64,000 nt of DNA from Quillaja saponaria. Taxonomy: Eukaryota; Streptophyta; Magnoliopsida; Fabales; Quillajaceae. Position 1 is the stretch's first letter. Every line of letters begins with the position of its first letter. The notes beneath the pieces were generated by a model that saw nothing but the letters and a program-made list of their open reading frames with translations, was not told the origin of the DNA and ran no database searches. The position numbers were made by a program, and so were the translations under genes. Below, piece by piece: positions 48,136 through 64,000 of the stretch. The DNA is taken from the NCBI GenBank assembly GCA_029379385.1, contig CM055617.1, positions 5,890,001-5,954,000 on the forward strand. The letters run 5' to 3'.

Positions 48136-49335
48136 GTAACCATTAACAACTTCTATATTTCTATCCTTTAGAAATTCTCACTCAGTGAGGTTGTGTCGCT
48201 TTCCAAAACTTTTTAATTTGGTGTGAATGTGATGCTCATCCACCACTTTAATTAGGCCCTCAAAATTCCAACCAATAATATCTTTTAATTAGGCATGCAG
48301 CATTTAGTTCTTCATAATGCAGCTTCCACTTGCCTAAATTCAAGTCCCCACGATCATTAACCACACAAACTTTAAGTTTTGAGAAAATTTGCAGTTTTTG
48401 GTATTAATATTTAGGGCGACAAACAAAATTCATCACATCATATCTTCAAAAAATACAGCATCAATTTAACTAATGAGTAATCAAATTAGTTTAGTCGAAA
48501 GTAGAATTTCAAACTGAATTTACTAATCAATCCATACAAACATTTTTACATAAATCTTATCATATAGTTATTATAATGTAAAAGTACTTTTTGTTTTCGC
48601 TTTTATGGTAGCAAAAGCCAAAATGTGCTTAATCCTCCCAATGATATACTTAATAAGGAACGAATCTATAACAACTCGTTTTACAATGTCATATTATGTG
48701 TAATCATTCAAGCAAAAAATAAGAAACAAAGTCACACGGATGGTGTTACGTTACATATATAAACTTGACAATAATATTAGAATGCCAAATACGCAGGGCA
48801 AGTGATTTGGAGGAACTTTGCATAAAGATTAAAAAAACTAAAAAAAGAAATAAAGAAAGTGTGATGCCATGCTTTTAAGAAAAAAGAAAAGTGGGTCTCC
48901 TTTTTGGTTTGCATAAAAGTGAGAGTAAATTGCACACAACACAACAAGCCAATTTGGTAGAAAAAGACTGATCAAAACAGAAAGCTAGATTGTATGTTTG
49001 TGCTTTATTTGATTTGATTCGAACCATTCATATAGTTAGTCACATGTAATCTAGCATAGTCCAAAGAAGCTTATGTTATTATTATTAAAGTTGCTTGACT
49101 TGTGATGCCCCATTACACATTCACACTATATGTGCTTCAATTCATTGTCAACGCTCTTTGTGGTTATACAAAAGGATTAGGATAAGTGAGCAAACTGCTC
49201 AAGGAGCAGCATACAAGTTCCAACATTAAGCTTAGTAGGGAACTAACACAAGGATTGGTTGGTGTTGGTGTCTTAGCAGCTAAACAATCATGATGCAAAG
49301 CAGAAGAAAGTTCAGTGAAGGAATAGATAAAATAG

Positions 49336-49378
49336 TTTTTTTTTTTTTGGGGGGGGGGGGTGGGGCGGCGCGGCGGCT
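49336..49378. repeat. T13-G12 homopolymer pair followed by GC-rich patch
   Basis: Thirteen T are followed directly by twelve G, then TGGGGCGGCGCGGCGG. A twelve-base G run and a CGG-rich patch are out of keeping with the AT-rich surroundings, a few hundred bases from the PFP beta gene 3' end. Confidence 0.8.
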
Positions 49379-49684
49379 TGGACAGAAGCACCCTTCTTGG
49401 TCATCAGGTCAGCTAATCAACATCAAAAGAAAAATTAGGGGGTTAGCACAGGACTCGGGAAAATTGCAGATGACAGAATCTTCAATAAATCAGTTCCATC
49501 AATGGGTGGAGAACAACCATCTCATGGATCTCTCTTCAGAGACATTGATATATAAATGACAAAAAAAATATATGTTTATGACTAATTGCATTTGTTTTTT
49601 TGTCCATAATCCTGATACAATCAAGGATTTGCATTTGTTTGGTTCAATAGATCAATTGGCAGACCTCACTACAAAATTAGAAGT

Positions 49685-55645
<5,961 letters not shown>

Positions 55646-55744
55646 TTGTTTATCTAACACACTCTTGAGTCAGTTAGGAGCGATGTCTCAGTTACTGCGA
55701 CCGAATAGTGTGGCTATCAAGTCTCGTCTTCTAGTCAGACAGTG

Positions 55745-55753
55745 GTATATAAC
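55745..55753 (-). promoter_or_regulatory. candidate TATA box of PFP-beta
   Basis: On the gene's sense strand it reads GTTATATAC, about 100 bp upstream of the ATG at 55645, a plausible distance for a TATA element with a short 5' UTR. No transcript evidence. Confidence 0.35.
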
Positions 55754-55854
55754 TCGAGGTTGACAAGGGCAAGACAGTCTTTCCGAACCTCGCAGAATCC
55801 GCCCTGAAATCTATACTATTTGGGATCATTCATTATTTTAGTCCCTGAGAATTA

Positions 55855-56370
55855 CGTAATTTTTTTATTTTGGTCCTTGAGAAATTATTATTTTTAATTA
55901 GGTCCTTAATAATTCAATTGTTTCTATTTTGGTCTTCCAAAATTTAATTTTTTTAAATTGAATTCTTAATTAATATAAAACTATTAAATTTAGATGGAAC
56001 ATAACATAAGTAATTGATATGATTAAGAATGTATAAAAAAATAATTATGTTCTATTAAAAATTATATTTTTGAAAATAAAATATCGGGTAAAACATATAA
56101 AATTTAGAAAATTCTTTTATCTAATTAACGAATCATTATTCATGTGATTTTTTATTTTTCATCATCTCCTAAAAAATATGTTAGCTAATTTTATTAAATT
56201 TCATCTCAATTTTATAATTTTAACTTGATTAAAAACTTAATTACAATAAGTTGAATCAGATAATCAAAATAGAAACAATTGAATCCTGAAGGATTTGATT
56301 ATAAAAATAATTCTTTAAAGACAAAATAGAAAATGATATAATTCTCAAGGGCCAAAATACAAATAATCTT
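55855..56370. repeat. inverted-repeat segment (foldback-like) in the PFP-beta/OFP interval
   Basis: The left flank contains TTATTTTGGTCCTTGAGAAATTA and a second copy ending TTCTATTTTGGTC; the right flank contains TAGAAACAATTGAAT and GGGCCAAAATACAAATAA, partly reverse complements. The middle is AT-rich. The pattern resembles a small foldback/MITE or the two ends of a degenerate element. The terminal match is imperfect, so it is tentative. Confidence 0.4.
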
Positions 56371-57781
56371 ATTATTTAGATACCAAGGGTAATGTTAGAA
56401 ATAAACATAAGATCTAGATCACTATGATAGTTTGATAGGACCTAATCATGCTACACTTCACCTAACGATTGTAACTCTTCACAAAAAAAGGACCATCATT
56501 TGGTTGGTGGGTGGGTAGGTGGGAAGAAAAAAATATCAAATTTGTTTGTTTCATGCTCAAAATAATCTTTAGCTCATAAGAACTAAATTTGATAATTTAA
56601 GGTTAATTCTTAATTATGGACGGATTGATTGAAAAAATTTATAAAATTTTATTTATAACCTGTTCAAGAAGATTCGAATACAAAGAATGAAAAAAATAGA
56701 ACAAACATCTTTAATTTGGCTGGTCACCGAATTTATGGTATGACAATCAAGATAACATCTTTATCATAATTAGAATAGTTGGTGAGCCGGGTAGCCCATT
56801 CTGTGATCCATTGGGCCTGCACATCCAGTGGCCTTAATATTGCTTGATGGGCTTAGTGTTCTCAAATCTTTTTTTTTTTTACTTTTTCTTTTTTAATTTA
56901 TTTTTTGATGAAAAATGTTTAGGGACAGTCTGTCCTGTGATTACTGATTAGTCTATATGCGTTTTCATTAGCTTCCAAGGAGTTGGGGCTGCCTTTAGTG
57001 AAAGATCATAATAGCAACATGCGCTTTTAAACAAGCTTCAACAACTTTGGTAGTACCAGAAAGGCAGAAAACCAATTTTAAACAGGACCATATTCTTGAT
57101 ACAAAAACCAAACAACATCAGTAATCCGTAGTACAGACTAAAAACCAATGATTATCTCATGCTAATAAACTAGTTCCTCTTTCCTAATTTTTCATGAAAC
57201 ACAAAATTGAATATCCATTAAAGAGATTCTTAACCTGCTGTCTGTATTTTCTGCATTTTTCAAAATCCAAATATAGGCATCTATATCTGGGAGAATCAAG
57301 CACAGAAATTGCATCCCTTGGGATCAACTTCAAATTCCTCATTGTCTTGTCATCCTCTCATTTCAGCAGCACAAGTCTTACATCAGCTCCTTAGCCGAGC
57401 AAGTGCATAATGCTATAACAAATGCACAGTGCATTCACATGCATGAAACCAACCATAACCTTCTTTGTCATTCATTCCCTTCATAAAGCATCAAGTCCTT
57501 ATCGAAAGGAACTCCCTTTTTACCTACTTTCCAAAGCATGCCAATTATTACTATTCTACAATAAGAATTGGAATCAATCAAACACCTACTTAAACATAAT
57601 GATTACTGGATCAATTAACTATATCTATGTCCCCTATTTGTCTTCCAAACTACTACCTAACATAGGTTAAGAATCTTATAAACACAAGGAATAATCATGA
57701 CTAACATAACCCACATTGCCAATTGAGCATAAATGACTATTCCTGCACAATTTCCCCTTCAAATCTTCTTCTCTAAAATTA

Positions 57782-58213
57782 ATGAAAACCTGCAGGAAAC
57801 ACAAGAAGCACCAGCTTCAACAGAGAGGATGCAGGGCATTGTGTTGCAGCTGCAGGATTAGTGTATCTTCTTCAGAGGAAGCAGGAAGCTCAAATTCTGA
57901 TCAGTACGCCTCCATTTCAAGCCTAGCGCATGCCATGGTTCAGGAAAGACTTGACGAAATGATCAGAGAAAGGCAGGAGGCTAGGCATTTAGAGAGAAGA
58001 AGGCAGCAAAGACGAGAAGGAACCAAATTTATTGTGATGGTAGCGATGGAGAAATGCTCTTATGATCCAAGAGAAGATTTTGAAGTCTCCATGGTGGAGA
58101 TGATAGTGGAAAACCGACTTGAAAACCCAAAAGATCTTCGTAGCCTCTTGAACTATTATGTTTCAATGAATTCAGAAGAATATCATGGTCTTATTCTTGA
58201 AGGTTTTCCATGA
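57782..58213 (+). CDS. OFP9: OVATE family protein (OFP9-like), short, C-terminal frame break likely
   Basis: An intronless frame of 143 codons starting [20 protein letters not shown]. The C-terminal OVATE domain (about residues 86-142) reads [38 protein letters not shown] and [13 protein letters not shown]. OFPs are plant-specific regulators that repress growth genes and bind KNOX/BELL homeodomain proteins. The OVATE domain normally continues past LILEGF. Here the written frame adds Pro and stops at TGA 58211-58213. If one T of the run 58204-58207 is ignored, the sequence reads on as [14 protein letters not shown] and then stops, which is the form expected of this group. A single-base insertion, real or erroneous, is therefore likely. 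The symbol OFP9 rests on gene order relative to PFP-beta and fibrillin recalled from Arabidopsis, not on alignment. Basic, Cys-containing N terminus; no membrane span. Confidence 0.82.
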   Translation: MKTCRKHKKHQLQQRGCRALCCSCRISVSSSEEAGSSNSDQYASISSLAHAMVQERLDEMIRERQEARHLERRRQQRREGTKFIVMVAMEKCSYDPREDFEVSMVEMIVENRLENPKDLRSLLNYYVSMNSEEYHGLILEGFP

Positions 58214-58761
58214 GGTTTGCACAAACTTATTCCTATGTTGTAAATGCCATTGACAGAAAATGTGAAATACTTCAGACTATCATTATAGGAGTTGCTTAGG
58301 ATTACCAGTATCTGTAATAACGTTGAGAACATTATTTCAAACTTTTGTACATGAAAGCAAATGACTGTTTAAATTTAAAGTGGGTTCTTAACGAGTGCCC
58401 TTAATACACAAATCGCATTGTCATGTATGAGTTAATAAGGACATCATATCGTCTTTCTGGTACTTTTCTTCCTCTTATTGAATTTCAAGGTTTGAGTGAA
58501 CACTGCATTAGTTAGAGACTCGACAGAAACGACAGGCAACAAGTATAATATTGATAACCAACATCAATTTCATGTACTTTGAGCCTGAGTTTCTCCAAAT
58601 GAAACTGTTATTATATCAAGGACCACTAACAATTTAGTAGAGTACAGTAAAATGAGATTAAAATACGTGTTCCATGAATTACTACATATATTTTACCCTA
58701 GAAAACCAGCGTTGTACTTGATAAACTAATTTAAGGAAGACTACAAACCAAAGGAGTTTGT
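58214..58761. other. facing 3' flanks of the OFP and fibrillin genes
   Basis: A 550-bp convergent interval containing the two 3' UTR/terminator regions. No separate feature recognised. Confidence 0.6.
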
Positions 58762-61217
58762 TTAGGATGTCAATAGGGAGCTGCCTTCCTTGATGAGAAC
58801 GAACACACTGCCAGCCTCACCCCTTGAAATACGAAGTTCTTCATCAAGGTATGTAGTTAGTAACCATGATTCAGCATTCTTGTTGTTGATCGAGAACTTG
58901 AAAGGTGGCTGACTAGAAATTGTCTTTGCAACTGATGAGGCAGTATCCTGGACAGAGGTGATTAAGCCTTTAAAAGGTGTGAGATCAATCTTTTGCCCCA
59001 AGAATTCTGCATTTTCTGGTATAACTATTGAGTCTGTCAGCTGTGGGGTCCCAATGATGCCTTCTTCAAACTTGATCTGAATAAACATCAAAAAGGAGAA
59101 GCAGGCACTTAGAGCTAAAAGATAAAACCCAAACTTAAGGGTTTCCCCCTTTCTGCAGATGAAAATTTTAGGCAAAATAATCATATGGTATACATAGAAA
59201 GCACATTCAATATATAACAGATTCAATTAGTTATACATACCCCACCCCACACCCCCACAACAAGAAATAGGTATAACAGATAAAAGATCAAGGACAAACC
59301 TGCACACGTTTGGGACTTCGAACTTCAAATTTGGCATTGGTACTAATGGAAGTGGTAGCCAATGGACCTGCAAACTGCACAGAGTTTTGAACAGTGAAAT
59401 TCTGTGAGTCAATCGTCTGAGAAATTTCTTCCACCTTAACTAATGGCAGTGTTCCCCTTGACAACAATGGGAACAGACCTGCAAATGATGTATACCTGCA
59501 GAACCACATATTGCATCCTGTCACTATGTTATACTAGTACTCATGAGAGTGCATTCCAAAATGTAAATCAATATCTCTTAAACACCGGAAATATCATTCT
59601 ATTGAGAAAATTAATAATGAGTAAGGCTAACATTTTGGAAGGTCAAGAATACACAATTGCTTGACTTTATATCGTTTTCCCAGCTGCCTAACACAAGTTT
59701 CAGGAATTATTCGTCCATTTGTATCTACATGTTTCAATGCAAATGATATACATCATATATCAGTTCCAAAAGTAATATGACAAGGAGAATCAAATCAACA
59801 ATAATAACAAGTATTTATCTCAAATCATTAGGGTAAAGAGTGAGGGGTACAACATGAGGACTTCCTAAGAGGTCTTCTACAACTACTCTTGCCTAAGCAC
59901 GCCTAATTGCAGGGTTATGATGGGTTACAGTGAATTAGTGCTGGTATGACAAAGAAAATTCAAATCACATGCTGATAAAACTAACTTCATTTCTAGAATA
60001 ATAACACATAGTAGTATAGTACAATTTGAAAGCAGATCAACTATACAAAACTAATAGAGTGCAAGATTCTGGGTTTAACACCCATTTTCACCATAAGTAT
60101 GTGTGTAAATTTCAAAGACAAAATGATATTGCCCCCCACAAGAGTTAAAGGACAAGGGAACATGGTAGTGTTGCCCATCTTCAGTTATTATAAATATACC
60201 TAGTCAAGCATTAAGATCTCTGTTTGGGCCTCATTTTATTAACAAGTACAGATTATAAAGCTTTTTCAAATTGAGTTATTGTACTACATATAATTGATGT
60301 CTAGCCAAACTTGAACTAAACTCAGTGATTAGTACAACTAGAAGCTTTGGGGGTGGCACATGGAAACTATATTGAGCATGCGACCATGACAAAGGCTAAA
60401 GCAGTACTGCTATTTCCACACTTATATTGGATTAAAGCCTTCTCGACATAATTATTCAAATAATGCTATTTGCACACATCTTCAAGCATACCTATTGCAC
60501 AATTGCTTAAATTTAGTGGTAATCTTTTACCAAGTCTTTTATAGTTTTTATTATATGGAGTGCTATTATTTTAGCCCCTCCCCAACCAAAAAAATAAAGC
60601 AACAACTACAAAGCTTCTTTTTCTATGATCAACTACAAAGCTTAACTAGTTTACTATTCCCTAAGCAGTATATTATATATGTGCATGGAAAACGTTCCAA
60701 TTTTCTTACAAATTTGAAACCAAACAACAAATACAGTCAAAAAAATGAAAACAACTAATACTTACGCGAGAATCCATTTCCCATTTAGCAGAGTCAAGGC
60801 CTCGGTAGGCGCCGCTGTAGGATTTTTGGCCTCGAGCTGCGTAATAAGCTCAACAATCTCTGCCCTCGTCTCGCTACTCGCTTTCAGTCCACGATCAGTC
60901 CCATAAAACGAATCCACCAACGCTTTCTTCAGCTTCTCAGTCTCCGTTGGCTCTTTTGGTTCTTCAGCCACCGCAACCGCCGAATCCTCGCCGGAAGTCT
61001 CCTCTTTCTCGGAACCCCACTCGTCATCGTCTGTCACCGCTCGAACCCAGAACACTGGCTGAGGAATTCCGGCAGAAATCCCCTGTTTCCCGATTGATTT
61101 GCCCACAATCCCGATCGAATTCAATGGCAAAGAGGGTCTGGAGGTGAAATTAGAGTTGGGTCGATTCACCAAAAGGTTCTTGCAGGGAAATTGGTTGAGC
61201 TGGGATGCAAAAGCCAT
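58762..61217 (-). CDS. FBN1: plastid fibrillin / plastoglobulin (PAP-fibrillin family, FBN1 type)
   Basis: Three exons give 320 residues: 61217-60766, 59495-59300 and 59076-58762. The first roughly 58 residues are hydroxyl- and Arg/Lys-rich without acids ([20 protein letters not shown]), a chloroplast transit peptide probably cut near [10 protein letters not shown]. An acidic linker follows, then the PAP/fibrillin domain from about residue 88: [54 protein letters not shown], then [20 protein letters not shown] and the ending [23 protein letters not shown]1 proteins coat plastoglobules and help organise lipids and carotenoids under light or abscisic-acid-related stress. Intron 2 and intron 1 are GT-AG. 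A possible TATA box lies about 70 bp upstream of the start. Confidence 0.94.
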
Positions 61218-62169
61218 TGTTTTTCTTACAGGGTCTCTTTGATTTTGGAGGTTTTAGCAGAGAGAAAGAGGAAGAGAGAGACTCAAATATATACAAGCTG
61301 AAGCTTAAACGACAACAACCACGCGTGTGAACCCGGTAACTACCATAACATACCAAGACAGCAGGAGAGGCTTTTCCGTCATATACTTAAAATGGGGTCT
61401 TGGGGGTGTAACTGAAAAGACAATGTTATCCGCAATGTATTGTGCGTTTGCTCTATTGTCGAAAGGGTAATATGGGTATTTAAAGCAGTGGAGCGGTGGA
61501 GGGAATTGTCAAATTTTTTGCAAGGAAACAAAATCATGTCGGCCAACTTTAATAGCCTCAATAAATTTTGACATGTGGATGCTAAATACCTTATTTGGAG
61601 GTATAACAAACAAACATCCAAACAAACATCATGTTTGAGGTGGGAAATAAATAGTTAGTTTATGTGAATATAGGAGAACATGCCAATGGCATGAACCTTC
61701 TAGAATTTATTTATTTATTTATTTTAACAGTAAACTCATATATATCCCTTGATTAATTATATTTTGATTTGATCAAAATTAGTTTATCTTCACTTAAATT
61801 AAAAAATTTATAAAAATCTTACACTCTCAAGACAATTTGAACTCAATATTAAGAGATCACCAAGCCAATCCCTTTTTTAAGTTAGTATTTTATTTTATTG
61901 AACAAAAGTTTTGATTTGCAATGAATTAATTTTCCTTTTCATTTAAAGAAGTATATTTCATGAATTAGGTAATTATTATTTGAATTTAACTTTTTAACAT
62001 ATTCTTAAAAAAAAAAAAAAAAAACTTATTAAGTCAATATATTAAAATAAAATAAAATAAATCATGTAATTATTGGTACTGATTTTAATGATATAATATA
62101 AATGATTTTATTATTAAACATTTAAATATTAATAATTATATTTGTTACATATTAATAATACCATACATC
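61218..62169. other. FBN1 upstream region
   Basis: This holds the FBN1 5' UTR and promoter, followed by AT-rich sequence with an A-run at about 62007-62024. No gene found. Confidence 0.55.
61286..61294 (-). promoter_or_regulatory. candidate TATA box of FBN1
   Basis: The sense strand reads GTATATATT, about 70 bp upstream of the ATG at 61217. Upstream of it, at about 61321-61328, the sequence CACGCGTG-like (sense) occurs, which resembles CACGTG/CGCG-type elements used in light- and stress-responsive plant promoters. Both calls are from motif resemblance only. Confidence 0.4.
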
Positions 62170-63320
62170 TATTATATAGAGAATTTTTTAATAAACTAGG
62201 TTTCGTGACACATGCAACTCGTGTGAATCATATTTATAGTATATGCATATATGTTCATCAATAATTGATATAAATATCAATTTTATTTTTTTAAAACTCT
62301 AGAGATGGAGGAAGAATTAATATAATAATATTATAATCATAAAAACTACACTCTTAATATTTCTTTTCATTCATAGCACTTTAAAATAAAATTAATTTAA
62401 AATATTATAATTATTTGTAATTTATTAAATTAAAAAAATTGAGAAATCTAAAATTAATTACTTTTGATGTATAGTTATTGACAAATTATAGATTTACTAA
62501 TATTGAAAAATAATTAAGATAAAAAAATCAGCAGTCATACAATAATTACAATTGTGTTAATATTAAAATAGCAAAAAATTATGAAAGTAGTAAAACAAAA
62601 AATAGAGTATTTGAAGCAAAATAACAATTAAAAGTATTTATGTAATAGTTAAAACTCATAGGGCACTTAAGAAAATAAAATTTCTTCCATTAAAGTTAAA
62701 ACAATAATATATAATTATGGAATCTATAATATAAATATTTTTTAATTCATAGTATTTAAAAAAATTATTTCATAAATTTGAGAAGAACTAAAAAAGTATT
62801 ATAATTATTAGGAACTTATTAAATAAAAAATTTTGAAAATTTCAATATTAATATATAATACAATATAAAAGTCAAACAACAATATTATAATCATGAAAAC
62901 TATACTCATAACATTTCTTTTAATTCATAGTAATTTTTAAAATTTTAATTCTTAAATTTGAGAAGAACTACAAAAATTAAGATTATTAGGTATTTATTAA
63001 ATAAATAAAATCCTAAATTCAATTTTACTTGTTATTGACATATAATTATTGAAAAATTATTATTTTATTAATATTGAGAATATTTAGTAAAAAATAAAAA
63101 AATAATTTGTTTGAAGCAAAATAATAAGTAAACTTAATTATGTAATAATACAAACTCATAAAGACATAAAAGAAAATCAAAAATTTATGCCAGTAAAATT
63201 CTTTTATTTATAGTATAGATATAGATATAGATAAATAATCTAAAATTATTTTAAAAAATATAATAAATTCATGAAATTTACTACACTAAAATTATTATTA
63301 ACTATTATAATAAATACATA
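62170..63320. repeat. AT-rich dispersed repeat with internal modules, copy B
   Basis: The block starts near a short region with GTGACACATGCAACTCGTGT (about 62208), which has partial inverted symmetry and recalls the GC-richer tips of plant Helitron-type or related elements. It then carries at least two clear modules (near 62321 and 62881) and a partial one near 62745, each with TATTATAATCAT, CTTAATATTT or a variant, TTCATAG and later ATTGA-ATATAATTATT. These match the modules at 27540-28760 in order and orientation, indicating a diverged family. The right end includes TATAGATATAGATATAGAT near 63222. Coding capacity is absent. Class assignment is tentative. Confidence 0.55.
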
Positions 63321-64000
63321 TATATAATATAAAAAAATGAATTTGTATATCATTTTACAAGTATTCTATAAAAAAATATATATATATTAACTATTACAAA
63401 AGAAAGAGTTGTAGTTGCACTAATATTATTGAATCCTATTATTGACATATCTTTTGGTAAATCTATTATTAGCATATTTAGATAAATCCTATTACTGATT
63501 ATTGTGTTCAAACCAAAATTGTCATATCTAAACAGTAGTAACATAACACCTGTTGGTCAGGCCTTGGCCCAACATAATGTTGTTTCTAATCATTGATGGC
63601 ACAAATCCACAAGTTTTGCTTTTGACCCCAATTCAAAAGTATACGAGGTTAAATTGATGCTTATATTTTTATTGATTTCTTCAATTCAAAGCTTTTTACT
63701 AATTTATTTGAGTTCAAATTTTTAGCCATCTACCTGTCTTATGAATTCGATGGTTTTTTTTTTTTTTTTTTTTGGGTCTGGTTTATGTGTTAATAATTTG
63801 TGAGAATAATATAAAAATTCAAGAACTAATATAATATATTCTAATATTGTCCAAATCAAATGTTATTTGTTGGGGATTCAGATTTTTTAAAGTGAGTTTT
63901 CTATTTTAGATGATAAGATGTGTTAATTTTAATTATTAAAAAAATAACCATTTAAATTTAAACACTTCATTTCAAAATATTTCTTTCTAAAAATAATACT
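63321..64000. other. AT-rich sequence to the right window edge
   Basis: No gene recognised. A TATATA tract lies near 63375-63388 and a T-run of about 20 at 63754-63773. Confidence 0.6.

Larger units (their letters stand above)
45030..49684. other. gene-poor AT-rich region
   Basis: 4.7 kb without a recognisable gene. Long A/T stretches dominate. A TA microsatellite sits at about 48104-48132. Near 47960-48040 is a degenerate segment with CTCACACTTAAAAAG like that at 42630-42720. A long T-run/G-run and GC-rich patch lies at about 49336-49378 (separate entry). Small open frames show no homology. Confidence 0.6.
55646..57781. other. shared upstream region of PFP-beta (-) and OFP (+) genes
   Basis: This is a divergent-promoter interval of 2.1 kb. 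A possible TATA element for PFP-beta is listed separately. The part from about 55830 to 56700 is AT-rich with T-runs; the stretch near 55850-55960 and 56280-56370 carries a repeated phrase (TTTAGTCCC-like, TTTTGGTCC-like, with GGACC counterparts inverted), typical of the ends of degenerate plant repeats. No gene supported. Confidence 0.55.

Overview
This is a stretch of plant nuclear genome, most likely a eudicot. It is AT-rich, the genes are broken by many GT-AG introns, and every recognisable protein is a flowering-plant family member. There are no prokaryotic or organellar gene arrangements, and no CRISPR array or tRNA/rRNA gene was found. I reconstructed eleven protein-coding genes by joining exons at splice sites that keep frame and family homology. 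Most of them are on the minus strand.

Layout, left to right: (1) the 3' end of a STRUBBELIG-receptor-family kinase (+, enters from the left edge to 1309); (2) a 10-exon O-fucosyltransferase-type Golgi protein (+, 2453-6631); (3) EBS, a BAH-PHD histone reader (-, 9079-12546); (4) a mitochondrial ribosomal protein uL4 (-, 13646-17187); (5) a class I KNOX homeobox gene matching SHOOT MERISTEMLESS (-, 19775-23460); (6) about 8 kb of gene-poor, very AT-rich DNA holding a wrecked LINE (25190-26630) and repeat-derived sequence; (7) a PUX4-type SEP/UBX p97 cofactor (-, 31376-34837); (8) an AAA ATPase with an apparent mitochondrial targeting sequence (-, 35896-42197); (9) an intronless plant protein of unknown function (-, 43788-44837); (10) the beta subunit of PPi-dependent phosphofructokinase (-, 49685-55645); (11) a small OVATE family protein (+, 57782-58213); (12) a plastid fibrillin/plastoglobulin, FBN1 (-, 58762-61217); (13) AT-rich repeat-like sequence to the right edge.

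The genes are unrelated housekeeping and developmental loci and do not form a pathway. From memory, the order PUX4 - AAA ATPase - PFP beta - OFP - fibrillin mirrors a run of Arabidopsis chromosome 4 genes (about At4g04210 to At4g04020), so the right half looks like an anciently conserved syntenic block.

I found no new biological system. The most useful observations are three single-base-type frame breaks in otherwise intact conserved genes (PUX4, PFP beta, OFP), all of the same sense and more likely sequence errors than pseudogenes; two GC-AG introns; a LINE relic upstream of the STM-like gene; and a diverged AT-rich repeat module shared by two regions 34 kb apart.
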